From the NCBI GenBank assembly GCA_034359265.1, contig CP136890.1, forward strand, positions 71,301,501 through 71,365,500: DNA of 64,000 bases. The letters are read 5' to 3'. This stretch comes from Canna indica (Eukaryota; Streptophyta; Magnoliopsida; Zingiberales; Cannaceae). The notes beneath the pieces were generated by a model, which saw nothing but the letters and a program-made list of their open reading frames with translations, was not told the DNA's origin and did no database searches. The translations under genes were made by a program, and so were the position numbers. Shown here piece after piece: positions 1 to 11,878 of this stretch (within the stretch, counting starts at the first letter, position 1; each line of letters starts with the position of its first letter).

Positions 1-673
1 TTCTATTCTCTCATCTCCTCTCCCTTTTTCCTTCTCAAAATCCTTGTCTCCTTAGATTCCTAAAGTTGTATTAAGGTCTTTGTAGGGAGAAAAAAAGAGA
101 TTCTGAATGTCCTCTAAGGCACTAGCGGTGGTGCAGAATAAGAGAATAGAGATGTGTAAGTTTCGTTTCTGTCCATTGAAATTGATGGTGATAGTGCACT
201 CATAAGACACCGATAACCGTGGGAAGAAGAGAGAAGAGGAAAGAAAGAGGCTGATTTTTATAATTTTTTAAAAATTTATTTAGTACGTGGTTTTATCTAA
301 ATAGAATATTAAATAATATTCTATTATGTAAAAATAAGAATGTCAAAATTGGTTCTCATTTTTATAATTTTTTAAAAAAACTTATAGTTCCGAATTTAAA
401 AAATAACTAAAAACTTTAAACTAAAAACGAGTTCCAATAAATTACAAAGGAGATAAACAATTCATTCTTCAGCGTGGTTAAAATTAAAACTATAATACTT
501 GAAATTTTAAGTAATCATTATTGCAAATATCTTCTTTAATTAATGTACATTTTTAATTATGCTTGTGAGACCTAAGTTGACTTGTACTGCCTCCACTGTG
601 ACTCCATCCATATTGCTCATCATGCATATCAATTATTTGTTTTATGAAGCACGTTTTTATTATTATAAACATA
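1..673. other. Host flank left of the Helitron, no gene seen
   Basis: AT-rich DNA with a short pyrimidine-rich start. I see no open frame of note and no recognisable domain. The last base (A at 673) is the host base next to the Helitron 3' end, matching the A/T insertion habit of these elements. Confidence 0.5.
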
Positions 674-700
674 CTAGTATAACACCCGCGCATTGCGCGG
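674..700 (-). repeat. Helitron 3' terminus: hairpin plus CTAG
   Basis: On the minus strand a 6-bp GC stem with a 3-base loop (positions 686-700) is followed after 8 bases by CTAG ending at 674, then host T. This is the rolling-circle terminator structure of Helitrons. Confidence 0.8.
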
Positions 701-900
701 ACAATAAATAAAAAGAAAATAAAAATTAAGAAATAAAATTAAAATTAAAATAATCTTAATTTAAAAGATAAACCGTAAATCAATCTATTTATTTTTAGAT
801 TTGATCCTAATAGATAGGGTTAATAATTTTCTCCTCACCGTCTGCGTTTTTTCTCACCGACGACATCTCCTTCTCACCATCATAGTTTCAATACAAAAAA

Positions 901-1460
901 GGATAATTATCTAAATATATCATGAACTATGCACATTGTCTCATTTGTGGATAATTCCAAAATATTACTAAATTGTATTCCGAACTTTGATATTTGTCTC
1001 AATTACATCCCCCGTCAACTCTCCATCAGCAGCATCGTTAAGGCGATGACGTGACGCTCTGACGTGGATTAAAATAATATTTTTTATTTTAAAAATATAA
1101 AAAAATTATGTCAATTTATATTAAATAATATCAAATATTATTTTATATTTTATATCGAAAAATCACTCTATGTTCACCATCGAGATGGCTCGGAATGATT
1201 CTTTAATATATATAAAAAAAATTATTATTTTATATTATTTGATATAAATTAAAGTAATTTTTTATATTTTTAATAAAAAATATTATTTTAATCCACATGA
1301 GAACGCCACATCATTGTCTTAACGGTGTTGTTGACGGAGAGTTGACAGAATAATGTAATTGAGACAAACGTCAAAGTTCGGAATATAATTTGGTAATATT
1401 TTAGAATTGACCACAAATGAGATAATGTGCATAGTTCAGGATATATTTAGGTAATTACCC
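901..1460. mobile_element. Mutator-type MITE with long terminal inverted repeats
   Basis: Both ends are long inverted repeats of about 170-190 bp, beginning GGATAATTATCTAAATATA on the left and the matching complement on the right. A 9-bp direct repeat, TACAAAAAA, lies at 892-900 and 1461-1469. A 9-bp target duplication with long inverted repeats is typical of Mutator-like non-autonomous elements. It sits in the 3' part of the large Helitron, so it is a later insertion. No coding capacity. Confidence 0.8.
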
Positions 1461-1816
1461 TACAAAAAATTACAATTTTGAAGCCAATTACAAAAGCACT
1501 ATTGTATTATTATATTATTATCATTACCACCATCAGCATCATCATTATATATTCTCACAATTAAATTTATCAATTGCATACAATCATTAATTACAATTCA
1601 GATTTGATTTATCGAACCAGATTCCTTGCGAGGATTCCTTATTGATTGGGCCAATGGGCCTTATATACAAATTGTGCAGATGCACAAGCCAAGAGTAGTT
1701 TAGTAATTTGATCATAGTAAACCCTACCATGCATAACTAAGTTGGGTGTTGGCACCGATCAGGTGCTTCCACCTTCTTCTCTATCTAATAGGATTACCCT
1801 AGAATCGAGAGAATAT

Positions 1817-2955
1817 ATGGAGGATGAGGAGCATGAGGTCTACGATGGCGAGATCCACGACATGGACACCGACGTCGATATGTCCACCACCACGACGATA
1901 TCGCGGCCGCTGCTAAGGTTCCTTCCCTAGTTCTCCTTTATGGCTATCTTTCGGAACCCTAACCCTAATTACTAATCATTTTTTGTGACTCATTTAAGGA
2001 ACTCGATGAGATGAAAAAGAGGCTCAAGGAGATGGAGGAGGAGGCTACTGCACTACGTGAGATGTGGGCAAAGGTTGGGAAGGAGATGGGTTCCATGCAA
2101 GGTCACTATTCCTTAAAATAATTTAGGGGTCTTTATCTGATCCCTTTATTTTTTGCGTCACTATTATTTCTAGCTTCACAATTATGAGAGTTCCATGTAG
2201 ATCTATAGTTCCCCGTAGATTTATAGAACTGATATGTCAAAACAACCATTTTGAGCACAAATATGGTTGTTCTGACATATCAGTTCTCTAAAGATTAAAG
2301 ATTATATATAAATAGCATATGCTTTTGTACTAAGACGATCCAATTCTCAATTCTTTAGTTAACAAAGAGCATGTTGGATAAGTTAGCAGACATGTGATTG
2401 ATTAAATTATCGAATATTGAGATTGACGTAAAATTGGAATGACTACTATATTTCTATAACAAACGGTTGTACAAAAGAGCAAAACTCTTTAGTGGTTTCA
2501 TTACTTATGGGGGCAATAGGGAGGAGAAGTTCTTAGTGGTCCAACATCCAAGTAGACTTCTACTTGCTGTTTTGAGGCAAAAGCATTGCAATTTATGCTT
2601 AGGATGTGCAATTTGGTGGAAGAGTGGGAAATAGATAAAACATCATTGAATTTGACAATTATGGCTGCGGTTTCAAATGTAAACCTGGTCTCTAAAGTTT
2701 CTATTTCACACATATGTCCAATTTATAACTTCAATAATTAACCAACTTTGACCATTTTAAAGTTGTTTTTTATTAATCTTATCTTATATTTCTTCTGGCC
2801 AACTAATGGTTTATTTTGTTTCGTAGTTGAATGTGCCCATGGATTTTTTGATATTTTCTACTTTTCTTATATGCGACCTAAACTTGATAAATTTCTCTTG
2901 TGTGAAGACCCTGCTAGTGATTCTGCAAGTGAGACAATTAAAGAGGAGGTTGATT
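1817..2955 (+). pseudogene. Captured PABN (polyadenylate-binding protein 2) 5' fragment
   Basis: Three exon-like blocks match the N-terminal part of the plant nuclear poly(A)-binding protein PABN. Exon 1 (1817-1917) starts MEDEEHEVYDGEI and reaches an Ala-Ala-Lys end only after a 1-base frame change. Exon 2 (1999-2101) gives ELDEMKKRLKEMEEEA and the following coiled coil. Exon 3 (2908 to about 2955) gives DPASDSASETIKEEVDS and joins in phase to exon 2 (MQ-DPAS). Splice sites remain at 1918, 1997-1998, 2102 and 2906-2907, so genomic DNA with introns was copied. The RRM domain and the rest are absent. The fragment is inside the Helitron but on the opposite strand, which fits Helitron gene capture. 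In the real protein this region precedes an RRM that binds poly(A) tails in the nucleus; here it cannot make that product. Confidence 0.8.
2225..2287. repeat. 25-bp inverted repeat (hairpin)
   Basis: Arms at about 2225-2249 and 2263-2287 pair with one mismatch around a 13-base loop; the arm reads AGAACTGATATGTCA and onward. It lies in the intron of the captured PABN fragment. It could be a MITE relic or a small-RNA-type foldback; nothing shows that it is transcribed. Confidence 0.6.
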
Positions 2956-3802
2956 CTCTTGGAAGTAGAAATATTTCCATTTATTTTGTTATGTTTGTGT
3001 TTGTGCCTAATATGTGGTTCTTTTGCAAAGTTGGTACATACCATGCATCATCTTTTATTCCTCCTACTCCCTCTTTTGGTATGTTGCTGAGTTGAAGTGG
3101 AAAACCTGCAAGAATTCCCCATCTTTTGTCGGTTCCTTGTTGGAACCAACTTCTTTCCTTCATCAAGCAAGCATGGTGGTTTTCTATTTCTATGGGTCGT
3201 TTCAGTTTCTTTTAAGCTTTTAATTGATTATAATTATAATTATGCAGAGTTTTGAGCTTTCCTGCTTTTGCTTTGTGGATTTCTACCTCCCTAGCTTTCC
3301 TGCTTTTGTTTCTCTCTACATCTCCTTCTTTCTCTCTGTCTCTCTCACCCATTTGTCATAATTATGTTTGTAGGATCTTGATCCTGTTTAACATTAAGCA
3401 ACCTCAAATTCTAGCAGCAGGTACCCTTGCATTATTGTTTGGTGACATAAATTTTTTTGTTAAATTCAATGTCAATATTTTTGATTGGTGATGTTAAATT
3501 TTTGTCAGTAGTATGTTATTGTATTGTTTGGTGAATGTTGTTGTTAATTTGTTTGACTCATTATTGTTTGATGCACATGATTCATTACTTGGAAGTTTGT
3601 GAGGCCACTTTGTTATTTTGGATAGATGATTTTTCTTTGATGCACATGATACTTGTTAGATGCAAAATTTTTAGAATTCATCACTTGACTTACTTTCTCT
3701 TTCTCTTCTCTCTTGATTTTTCTTTTATTCCTCCTACTCCCTCTTTTGTTGCATTTATTACTTGAAATAGAAAACCTTTGCAATGTATCAAGACTTATAT
3801 AT
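2956..3802. other. Helitron tail, no gene recognised; diverged direct repeat
   Basis: T-rich DNA between the PABN fragment and the end of the helicase frame. A 25-base pyrimidine-rich block (CTTTTATTCCTCCTACTCCC and following bases) occurs at about 3053 and again at about 3722, each followed by a similar AAAACCT stretch, so part of the tail was duplicated. Possible splice-like signals occur near 3373 and 3421 but the enclosed sequence matches nothing I know. Confidence 0.4.
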
Positions 3803-4842
3803 TTAGTCTGAATTAAAGCTTTGCATTGCATCAATAATTTGTACATTCCGAAAAACTTCATGGTAGACAACATTCGTCGTCTCTTCTTGTATAGTATTTT
3901 CAAAATCACATATCAAACTTTTTAAACCATTTCTATTCGTCACTCTAGAAATTGCAACATAAAGCTGCCCATGAGTGAATACTGGTTTTTTCAAAAAAAG
4001 TCCTATATTAGATAGTGATTGACCCTAACTTTTATTGATCGTCATTGCATATGAAATCATCAAAGGGAATTGTCGCCTTTGAAATTTAAAAGGTAATCTT
4101 GGATCCGATGGTGTGAGTGTCATCCTTAGGATGAAAACTTTTTTACCAGCATTGTTACCTGAAATTATCTTTGCTTCCAAAACTCGATCTCCAAGTCTTG
4201 TGATCATTAATCTTGTGCCATTACATAAGCCAGAAGAAGGATCAATATTTCTTAACAGTATAATCGGCGTACCAACTTTCAATACCAAAGAATAATTTGG
4301 AACACCAAAGCATTTGATTCCATTCAAAAAATATGGTATATGAATATGCCCCAACATATCAACACCCACATCAGACTTACATGCTATATCTGAACTCAAA
4401 AAAAATTTCACAGGTTCCTTGTTCATATCAACCATATAATTATTGATAATCTCGACCATGTCAAGAGTTGGAGCCAAAATTGCTCTTTGTTGCAAGTATT
4501 CCAAATTGTTGATATTGCATCTAATATTCGGATAATTAAGTAGCTTCAACAATAGCAGTAATCGAATCACTTGTATCTTTAATCAAAATATCATCAGGAA
4601 TATGTACTTTTCCATATCCATCTCCCGAATCACCTATTTTTTCATCTCCAATAGCCAAAATCCAACCTGTAAAAAAGCTTTTAGATCATTTGAATCACCA
4701 CTGGACGAATTCACTTGAAGACGCATGTTTTCCGTTAGCTTGAGAACTTCACAATCAGACCATATGTATGAAGAATTGAGCGCAGCATTGACAATGTCTT
4801 GTCGACTACCTTTAGGAATCACAAGTAATATTTGTCTAAACT
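3803..4842 (-). pseudogene. Helitron helicase, C-terminal part (broken)
   Basis: Reading on the minus strand from 4842: RQILLVIPKGSRQDIVNAAL, then LTENMRL, a block about former target residues, and the final PIF1/RecD-like motifs. Late motifs seen are GTPIILLRNIDPSSGLCNGT, then FPLMISYAMTINKS and, after a stop at about 4022, HGQLYVAISRVTNRNGLKSL, the typical end of Helitron helicases. The last frame ends at 3803. Stops at about 4571 and 4631 and others make it non-functional. The part upstream continues at 7642-7865 on the far side of an inserted solo LTR; the join falls in the conserved GDFRQ motif. Confidence 0.85.
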
Positions 4843-7641
4843 TGTAATATCCTAGATATTTAATTTTTATTATTTTCCTCTTATGTTCGTGTTTGGCAGC
4901 CTAGCGGACTAGTTCGTGATCAAGCCAAGTCGACTCATGGTCCGGTGCGAGCTTGCGAGCTCGGATAAGTAGGATATGAAATTTATGAATTTAGGCTTGA
5001 GTAGTTAAAATTATTTAATTTGATGTTGCGTGTGCATAATTGTTAATTATGTTCATGTGAGTGTATTTAATTAATTGTTTATGATTTATTTTAGAATAAG
5101 TTAATTTAAGTTAGCAGGTTCAAGTTCGGTTTAAGGTGGATGCGGGTTGAACAAAAAAGTTAGAGGAGTTAGGGTTGAGGAGGGAGTATAAACCTCCCTC
5201 CCCTTGGTTGTGGCTCCTATTTTTTGGAGCCACCCAAAATTGTGAGAGAAGAGAGCCAGCAGTCGGCCCTCTCCCTCTTTCCCCTTGGAGCCGCCGCCAC
5301 CCCAGAGCCGAGCCGCCGCCCGAGCCAAGCCCCTTTCCCTCTTTTTCTCTCTTCCTTCCTCTAGAGCTGAGCCAAGAGGAGCCAGCCGAAGCCAACCCTT
5401 CTCCCTTCCTCTCTCCCTTTCTCCTCAAGCCGACGGCTTGGGAGGAGCCGCCCCCTGCCCCCTTCTTCCTTGGGGTTGAACCGCCGGATTTCGGAGCCGA
5501 AATCGAAGGCCGTCGATTGAATTTATTTTTCTAATCATCCTTCTAAATTAGGTGAGTGGTTTACCCTCTCTCTTCAAAGCCGTTCTTGGCGGCTCGGCAT
5601 TTATGTTTTGTTCTTGATTTGTTTTTTTTAGTTCTTGGCGTGTTTCTTGGAATTCGTGCTTGAGGAGATCCAAATCTCTCCCCTATGGGGCTCAGCAGCC
5701 CTAGGGTAAACCTAGGGTTGCTCGGCCAAGGGGGAAACCGGGGTCGCCCTCAAGGTGTTCGATGAAAAGTCCGAATAAGTTTTTTTGTTCATTGATATGC
5801 AAATCTTGATCTTTCTATTTAATTTGAGTTCTTGATTTGTGGATTGCATGCTTAGGATTAAATCTGTGATTTTTGGGTAGAAATCATGTTTAGAATCAAG
5901 AGCTTGTAAATTATGCCATGAGGATTCTTGAGAAGGGGGATTTTTAAATCTTGATTTTGTTTCTTGATTAAAGCATGGTAGATTCTTTTTAATCTTGATT
6001 AAAAAGCATTTTTAATCTTGATCAAAGCGTGGTAGATTCTTTTTAATCTTGATTAGTATTCTGTCCTAATGATAATTTAGGAGTTAATTTCTATTAATTC
6101 TCGAATTTAATTTCATAGTATACTGGAAATTGTATGTTGCTGGAATTGTATGCTGAGATGATGAATTTGTGCTGATTTTAGATTATTTGCTTTGGTGTGT
6201 GTATTTCTCTGAACATAGTCGTGTAACCTATCGTTTTGAACAAAAAATATAGTTTGGAAACATATGACACACTTTGGAGACTTGATTCGGGCTAGATACA
6301 TCAGTATTGGGCACAATAGTAAGCTAAACAAAATCCTAAAACAAAACCTTAATATGGTTGATTTAAATTTTAATTTCATAATTAAAATTGTGAAAAAAGT
6401 CAGCATAATCTGTTATGAACCAACAAATCAAGTTATTACATGAAATAAAATCACATAGGGTTTATGACATTACGGGTCTAGGAGTTGGGGTCGGGTATTG
6501 GAGTGTTGAGACATTTTCCAATAGGAACACCCCTGAGACACCATAGGGAAGACTTGACTTAGGTCATGATGCGCCATATCTTTATGAATGGCGGAGAGGC
6601 TCGTCGAGCAGTCGAATTGCGGGCTAGGCCTGGGAGGTTGGATGACTAATTCCCAACCTGCAGAACAAGTTCGGAGGGTCTTTCCCTATTGTTCTGGTTT
6701 GGCCTCGTGGGATAAGTTCGGAGGGCCTACCCGATTATCCCCGAGGTGGTTTTAAGGAATAAGTTCGGAGGGCATTTCTCAATTATTCCTGTGATATCTT
6801 TTAAGAGTAAGCTCGGAGGGCCTACCCGATTACTCTATGATATCTTAAAGGGGCAAGTTCGGATGGGCAAATCCCGATTGTTCCTATGCGTCTCGTGGAG
6901 CAAGTTCGGAGGGCCTTTCCTGATTGCTCCCGAGTTTATTTATACTAGGATAAGTTCGGAGGGTCTTCCTGATTATCCTAGTATGTGTTGTTGCCTTAGG
7001 TCATGGTAGGCTTAGGCTTGTTGTTCTTCACCATTTAGGTGTTGGTTGCCTTAGGACAGGTGCTGGCTAAATGGCTTGTTAGCAAGTTACTCCTTTGTGA
7101 TATTTTTCCTGCTTGAGTTAGAAGTTTTACCTTATGCATCTTATCTGTGATGTTTGTTTGTGTGAGGGTTAGTAGAATCACTCACTGAGTTTTTTGAACT
7201 CACCCGTTGTCGTTGTTTTGTTTTGTTTTGTTTTGCAGAGCCTGACCGGTGAGGTGGGCTGGAGCACTTGGCGCAGCTGGAGAGCAGAGGAGCCACATGA
7301 TCTTATAGCAGTCCTAGTTAGGGGTTGTAGTCGAGTTGTAGTAGGTTGTCATGCACTGTGGTTTTGGTTTTGGAGTTGTAGTCCCGTGGGGACATTCATA
7401 TTTTTATTTAGTCTTTTATTTGTTAAAAGAACGGTTAGTCTTCGATTTATTTATTTTCGTACTTGAGCTATTTATTTAAAATCTTGCTGTTTTGAAATGA
7501 AAATCTGTTTTGATTCTTTTTATTAATAAAATCTGTTGTTTATTTTCCTATTTTACGTGTTGGCATGTGCATGGATTAGACTGCGGGGTATAGACATTTA
7601 TACCTTGGCCGATCATGTGACCATAAATTTGGAGCGTGACA
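4843..7641 (+). mobile_element. Solo LTR, family A, copy 1 (2.8 kb)
   Basis: Starts TGTAATATCC and ends GGAGCGTGACA, i.e. TG...CA. The flanking 5 bases are AAACT (4838-4842) and AAAAT (7642-7646), a target duplication with one change. The insertion splits the Helitron helicase reading frame, and removing it restores the GDFRQ motif. There is no internal region, primer site or second LTR, so it is a solo LTR. Two more copies lie at 18799-21671 and 57687-60433. It contains a possible TATA box (TATAAA at about 5187), a GC-rich CTCTTGGAGCC-like repeat region (5220-5470) and a tandem array (6660-6985). Long chance open frames inside (e.g. 5175-5534) are not genes. Superfamily is probably Ty3/gypsy, by size and ends only. 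Confidence 0.85.
6660..6985. repeat. Tandem array in solo LTR copy 1
   Basis: About six to seven diverged units of roughly 45-55 bp built on AAGTTCGGAGGGCCTACCCG and a following GATTATTCC-like word. The same array occurs in the other two family A copies. Confidence 0.8.
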
Positions 7642-7865
7642 AAAATCTCCTCTGGACACAATAGTCTTACCTCCAAAAGGCTGTTCAAGACTACATGAGT
7701 TTTTAAAGCGCAAAATATCTCTCATAGTTCTATCCAACTCTTCAAAACAATACCTCCAATTAAAAAAAATATTTAGTATGTCAATTTTTTTTTGATAGAT
7801 ATGGAAAATTAAAATTTTTATACAAACAATTAATACCTGCTAATCATAGGAGCTTCATCATGAAT
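7642..7865 (-). pseudogene. Helitron helicase, middle part with Walker B region
   Basis: On the minus strand this reads DEAPMIS, an intron (about 7757-7834, donor GTATTA, acceptor AG), then RYCFEELDRTMRDILRF and SLEQPFGGKTIVSRGDF. DEAPM is the Walker B/motif II of Helitron PIF1-like helicases. The frame is cut on the right by a CACTA-ended insertion and on the left by solo LTR copy 1. Both breaks lie inside conserved motifs, and each carries a short target duplication. Confidence 0.85.
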
Positions 7866-8086
7866 GCTATCTTAAATAGGAGCTACAATTAAAACCCTCT
7901 CCTAAAAAAGCCTTCCTCTCTTTTTTTTCCCTGCTCTCCATCAAAAAACCCCACGACAAAATACCTCCCTTATTTTCCATCAGCGCCGATCGACAAAATC
8001 CCTCAACCCCCGCCTCTTCTTTTTCCCTCAGCGTCGATCGACAAAAGCCCTCAACCCTACGTCGGAGATGATAATCTTGATCCCCC

Positions 8087-8580
8087 GTGCTGCTCTCCTC
8101 TTCCCCTTGTGCGAAATCGTCACTAGAACTCATCTCATTGTTGGATCCGGAGGTACGTTCCTTCTTCCTCTCTCTCTCTCTCTTACGTGAACCAGCAACC
8201 AGGCGTTGTTCAACACAGTGGTTCCTCACGCCTGGAACGAAAGCAGAACAGAGCAGATGGCGGTCGACGGGTTGAGATCCCACGTGATCTACCTCGCCAT
8301 CGCAGTTCTCACCATAGCCTCTTTCCTAATCCAGCGATCCGTCGCGGCAGAGAAGCCAGCCCCCAGCCCCCAGCCCCACGGCCGTCGCCTCCGCCCTCTC
8401 TCTTTCTCTGGCCGCTGCCATCCTCGCCTCATCCGTCATCGCTCTCCTCCTCGGATCGCACCGATGCTGAATAAAGGTTTTGGACTATCCATCTCTCTAC
8501 ACTTTTGGCTTGGATTGGTGTGTTGTGTTCTCGTCTTTGGTGTTGCAACTGTTGCCTTTTGTGTTGAATTTTTAAATTAA
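8087..8580 (+). other. Unassigned GC-rich exon-like segment
   Basis: An open frame from about 8206 includes MAVDGLRSHVIYLAIAVLTI, a hydrophobic stretch that could be a membrane segment, followed by Pro/Arg-rich sequence, ending at 8580. The GC content is higher than around it, as in a first coding exon. I do not recognise the protein; it may be another captured fragment of the CACTA-type element. Confidence 0.35.
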
Positions 8581-8685
8581 ATTTTTAGTTTTTGGATCAG
8601 TATTATGCAAGTACTCCTGTGAAGTTTTACTTTCTAATTGTGAGATCCCTCAATCAAGCAATTTCTTTTTTTTTGTAATTTTCAG

Positions 8686-9843
8686 GCTACTAAGTTTTTC
8701 TACTCAGCCCAAAGTAGTCCTGCAACAGCAAAGAGAGATTGAGGCACATCAAGTTGGAGATGGTTCTCTTGATAGTCCATTGTTATCTGTACAAGTAATC
8801 TAGTTCTCACTTTCTTGTCATTTGATGTTTGTTCTTTGAAATAATTATAGTAACATTCTAGAAATTAGTAACATTTTTCTCTTTAATGCCAGTGTAATAT
8901 CTAGTTCAACTCATTGATATCTTTATTTGTGAATCCATGTATAACTTTATCCATTTCGTTTGATTTGGTGAAGTTGCATATGACTTTATCTTAGAAGGCT
9001 TAGCTGAAAGAAGTGACTTTGTTGAAGATGTTCAGTCTTAATGCCTAAACCTAAGCTCAGTCCTTGCTTGTCTGATGTAATCTTTTCATTCTTTTGTTTT
9101 AATAGTTGTAGAGATTATGCAGTTTAAATTTAACCGTGGATCTTAGTTGCTGAGGGTTGGAGCCCTGTTTTTGCATCTAGTCAGGTACCTGTGTTGCACT
9201 AATTTGTAGTTTTTGCTCCTCGATGTGAATTTAAACAGTTTCAAATTCTATAGTTTTGGGAAATAATATTTATGAGAGTTTCAGGACAAACAAATTTATT
9301 TCTCCTTTTCAAGAAATTGTTGGTTCATGTGGATGAGTACATAAACAGAAGAGGCTAGCTAATAAATTTCACTTGCAAAGATGAGGCTATACATTCACTC
9401 TATTTGGGACCTACATTAAGAGCATGGCACATCATATGGTAATCTTTGGTCCTGTGCAGTATTATAATGTGTCATATCTAGCATGGATTAGAATTAGTTG
9501 ATTCGTTTATCATCTTTTCATGTGCCCTTTCCTATCAATTATTAAGTAGACTGGCACTCTTTGTTATACAGTAAGAATAATTTCTTATCCTTTTTATCAT
9601 TAGATACCGGAAAAATGAGACATGGTCTACCTAATAGCACAAGCTTTAATTCTTATTTTTTATTCATTCCAACCTAATATTAAAGCTCGTGCATATTGCA
9701 GGACTGCTAAGTATCAAGAGGCAAATCCAAGTGTCTACACTATTACTACATTTCCTTTTTTGTTTGGTGACTGGGGTTATGGTCTCTGCTTATTATTTGC
9801 AGCGTTGATACTTATATTCCGGGAAAAGAAACAATCTTCTCAA
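8686..9843 (+). pseudogene. Captured exons of V-ATPase subunit a (VHA-a type)
   Basis: Two exon blocks match the vacuolar H+-ATPase a subunit, a membrane protein of the V0 sector. Block 1 (8686-8794) begins FFYSAQSS and, after a one-base frame change, gives QQREIEAHQVGDGSLDSPLL. Block 2 (9702-9843) gives [20 protein letters not shown] then [20 protein letters not shown]; the usual Ala-Val-Met before FGDWG is missing. Acceptor AGs (8684-8685, 9700-9701) and donor GTs (8795, 9844) are still there. The blocks are far apart in the normal protein, so the middle was lost or never captured. It cannot make a proton-pump subunit. Confidence 0.8.
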
Positions 9844-10317
9844 GTGAGCTCTTGCCTCTTCTAAATTTTGCTTATATGCTCTAGTTTATTGAACTCATTG
9901 GTTGCTACTGTGCATATAAAGTTGAATCCACATAGTTATGAATTTCTTTGGCTTACTCTTTGGCTTTCATTAGTAGTAAAGTTCAAACTACTTTAGGTTA
10001 ACTACTTTCTGTGGAAGGATACCAAAGGTATTTAAATCACTCTGTACTGTTTCATGAAGAGTTTTGTTAGGTTTTCCACTATCCCTCTTCCATTTATTAA
10101 CCATTAAATAATTCACACTATCCAACTACAACATTTTGTAGGTCTCCTATAGATATGTCGTACCATATGAATCTATTTTCTCCCATTTAAAATTGTAGCA
10201 CTCATTTCTGAGTGAAGGTATACTTTTGTAAGTTTCTTTAATTTTTTAACTCACACCTTCAGCATGTATATAGTTGGCTTTTTATGAATAGTTATAGTTT
10301 CAATTGAATTTCTATAG

Positions 10318-10475
10318 ATCTATGACATGCCAAAAGTGAATTAAAGCTGAATGATGTCTTTGAGTTCATTGGTATTTACACATTTGATCGTGAGCTTGCT
10401 GTTCACAAGGATGATTCTGATGATCCAATGTATGACCTATTTGAGGATCCAATGGCTCATCTGCCTCCCAGTAAG
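10318..10475 (+). pseudogene. Captured exon of MCM-binding protein (MCMBP/ETG1 type)
   Basis: After an indel near 10335 the exon reads ELKLNDVFEFIGIYTFDREL and on to DPMAHLPPSK, matching the conserved middle of the plant MCM-complex-binding protein (ETG1 in Arabidopsis), a replication-coupled cohesion factor. Acceptor AG at 10316-10317 and donor GTTAGT at 10476 remain. Only this exon is recognisable, so this is a fragment, not a gene. Confidence 0.72.
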
Positions 10476-11263
10476 GTTAGTCATGTTAGTAAACTTGCCT
10501 AGTGTTGCAACTTTGCAAATTGCCTAGTGATGATGTCTGCTATGTATTATTTTTTTGCCATTTGGAAATCAATTTTTAAGCCGTTAAGCTTACAGAATAG
10601 TTAGGTTCAAGTTCAAAATTTTCCTCATGTCATTTACTTATCATATTCTTATGATCGCTGCTAATTTATTTGTATAGTTATTCTTTTGTTGCACATGACA
10701 AATTTCCATGTGCCAACTAAGATCAAATGTGTTCCCGCATGGAAATATTCCACTAAATAAGCAAGGCTCTTCCTCATCATTGCTATGTATAATAGACATA
10801 TCATATTTTTAGCAGAGCATTATTCCTAGGAAGAAATCATTTAACCTACTACGTTTGTGATGTTACTATCCAAAGCCAGGAAGCATGGCTATAAACTGTT
10901 ATTGAGCTTTGCACTTATGAAGATATTAATGTGGGTCGAACAAGAACAGAAAGCGACATAAGTTCCTTGTCGCTTTGCTCAACAAGAGGCTGCAGCTCAG
11001 CAACATATGATGCATTCTTCTCTCCAGGTTCTTTCTTGTTCATATTTGTACATTTAAATCTGATTCAAGCTATCATTTATTTTTCTAGTGGGACTTGTTT
11101 TTGAAATTAACTTAAAAATGGAAGTTGCATTGTATACCAGGGAGTACAGTGCATGGGACAGTGCCCAGGCATCTCCTACCAATATCAGATGGCAAGCATT
11201 GATTTGCAAAGTGGGCATTAGCAAAAATGTAAAAGCTTTAGTGGTTTACAAACTTTAGTGATC

Positions 11264-11521
11264 TATAACTCAGTCAGAAGCAATACGAAAGTGGTACTGC
11301 TACCTAAGTCATTTCTCTTTAACAACAATTTTTCAGGTACTTCTAAGTTCTAACCATCCATTAAGTCTCAGAAAGTGGAGATTTATCCTACTTCTTACTT
11401 GTCTTCACAAATATAGCTTTGTGAAATTGATTTGAGAGATCTCCTACCTCCTAGTTCCTTAGCTTCATTCATGGATGAAATTAAAAAGCGTGAAAAATAG
11501 AGGCAACGCTTTGCAAGGAAG
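11264..11521 (+). pseudogene. Captured exons of an RNF10-like RING-finger protein
   Basis: Block 1 (about 11264-11336) reads TQSEAIRKWYCYLSHFSLTT, and block 2 (11417-11521) reads CEIDLRDLLPPSSLASFMDE then IKKREK, a stop at 11498-11500, and RQRFARK. Together they resemble the region downstream of the RING finger in plant RNF10-like E3 ligases. Donors follow both blocks (GTACTT at 11337, GTACAA at 11522), and an acceptor AG precedes block 2. The RING itself is not seen here. Assignment is from memory of the family. Confidence 0.62.
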
Positions 11522-11878
11522 GTACAACATATTGTTTGTTGGAACTGAAATTCTGAGTTTCCTTGAGCATAGCTTATTTTGTTCTTGTTATTTTTCTTTT
11601 AGATTGATGATAGTTGTATAATGCATAATTTACTGGGATTAATTTTTAGTAGTTCAAGGATTCATGCCAGTTTCTTCTTTATGCAATTAAGAGAACTATT
11701 GATTTAATAGTGCATCCAGTTTTAGAATTTGACAAAGTTGATGGGAAAACTCGCATTTATGTTGGTGCACACCTACTTATTCCTTTCTCTATTAATATTT
11801 TTGGATAATTTAGTAGGTTTAGATCACCATGTTTCATTAGATCAACTAGTATGTTGATATAATTCATCTTTTATTCTA

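Noticed and set aside
3535..3765. Hydrophobic open frames in the Helitron tail (also 3252-3491)
   Set aside because: T-rich DNA gives Leu/Phe-rich frames by composition; no domain or conservation.
5175..5534. Long Pro/Arg-rich open frames in the solo LTRs (also 19179-19538, 59405-59983)
   Set aside because: GC-rich, repeat-driven, not shared in frame between the three LTR copies and without domains; they are chance frames in non-coding LTRs.
8686..9843. A functional V-ATPase subunit a gene
   Set aside because: Only two short exons, a frameshift, a three-residue loss and no other exons nearby.
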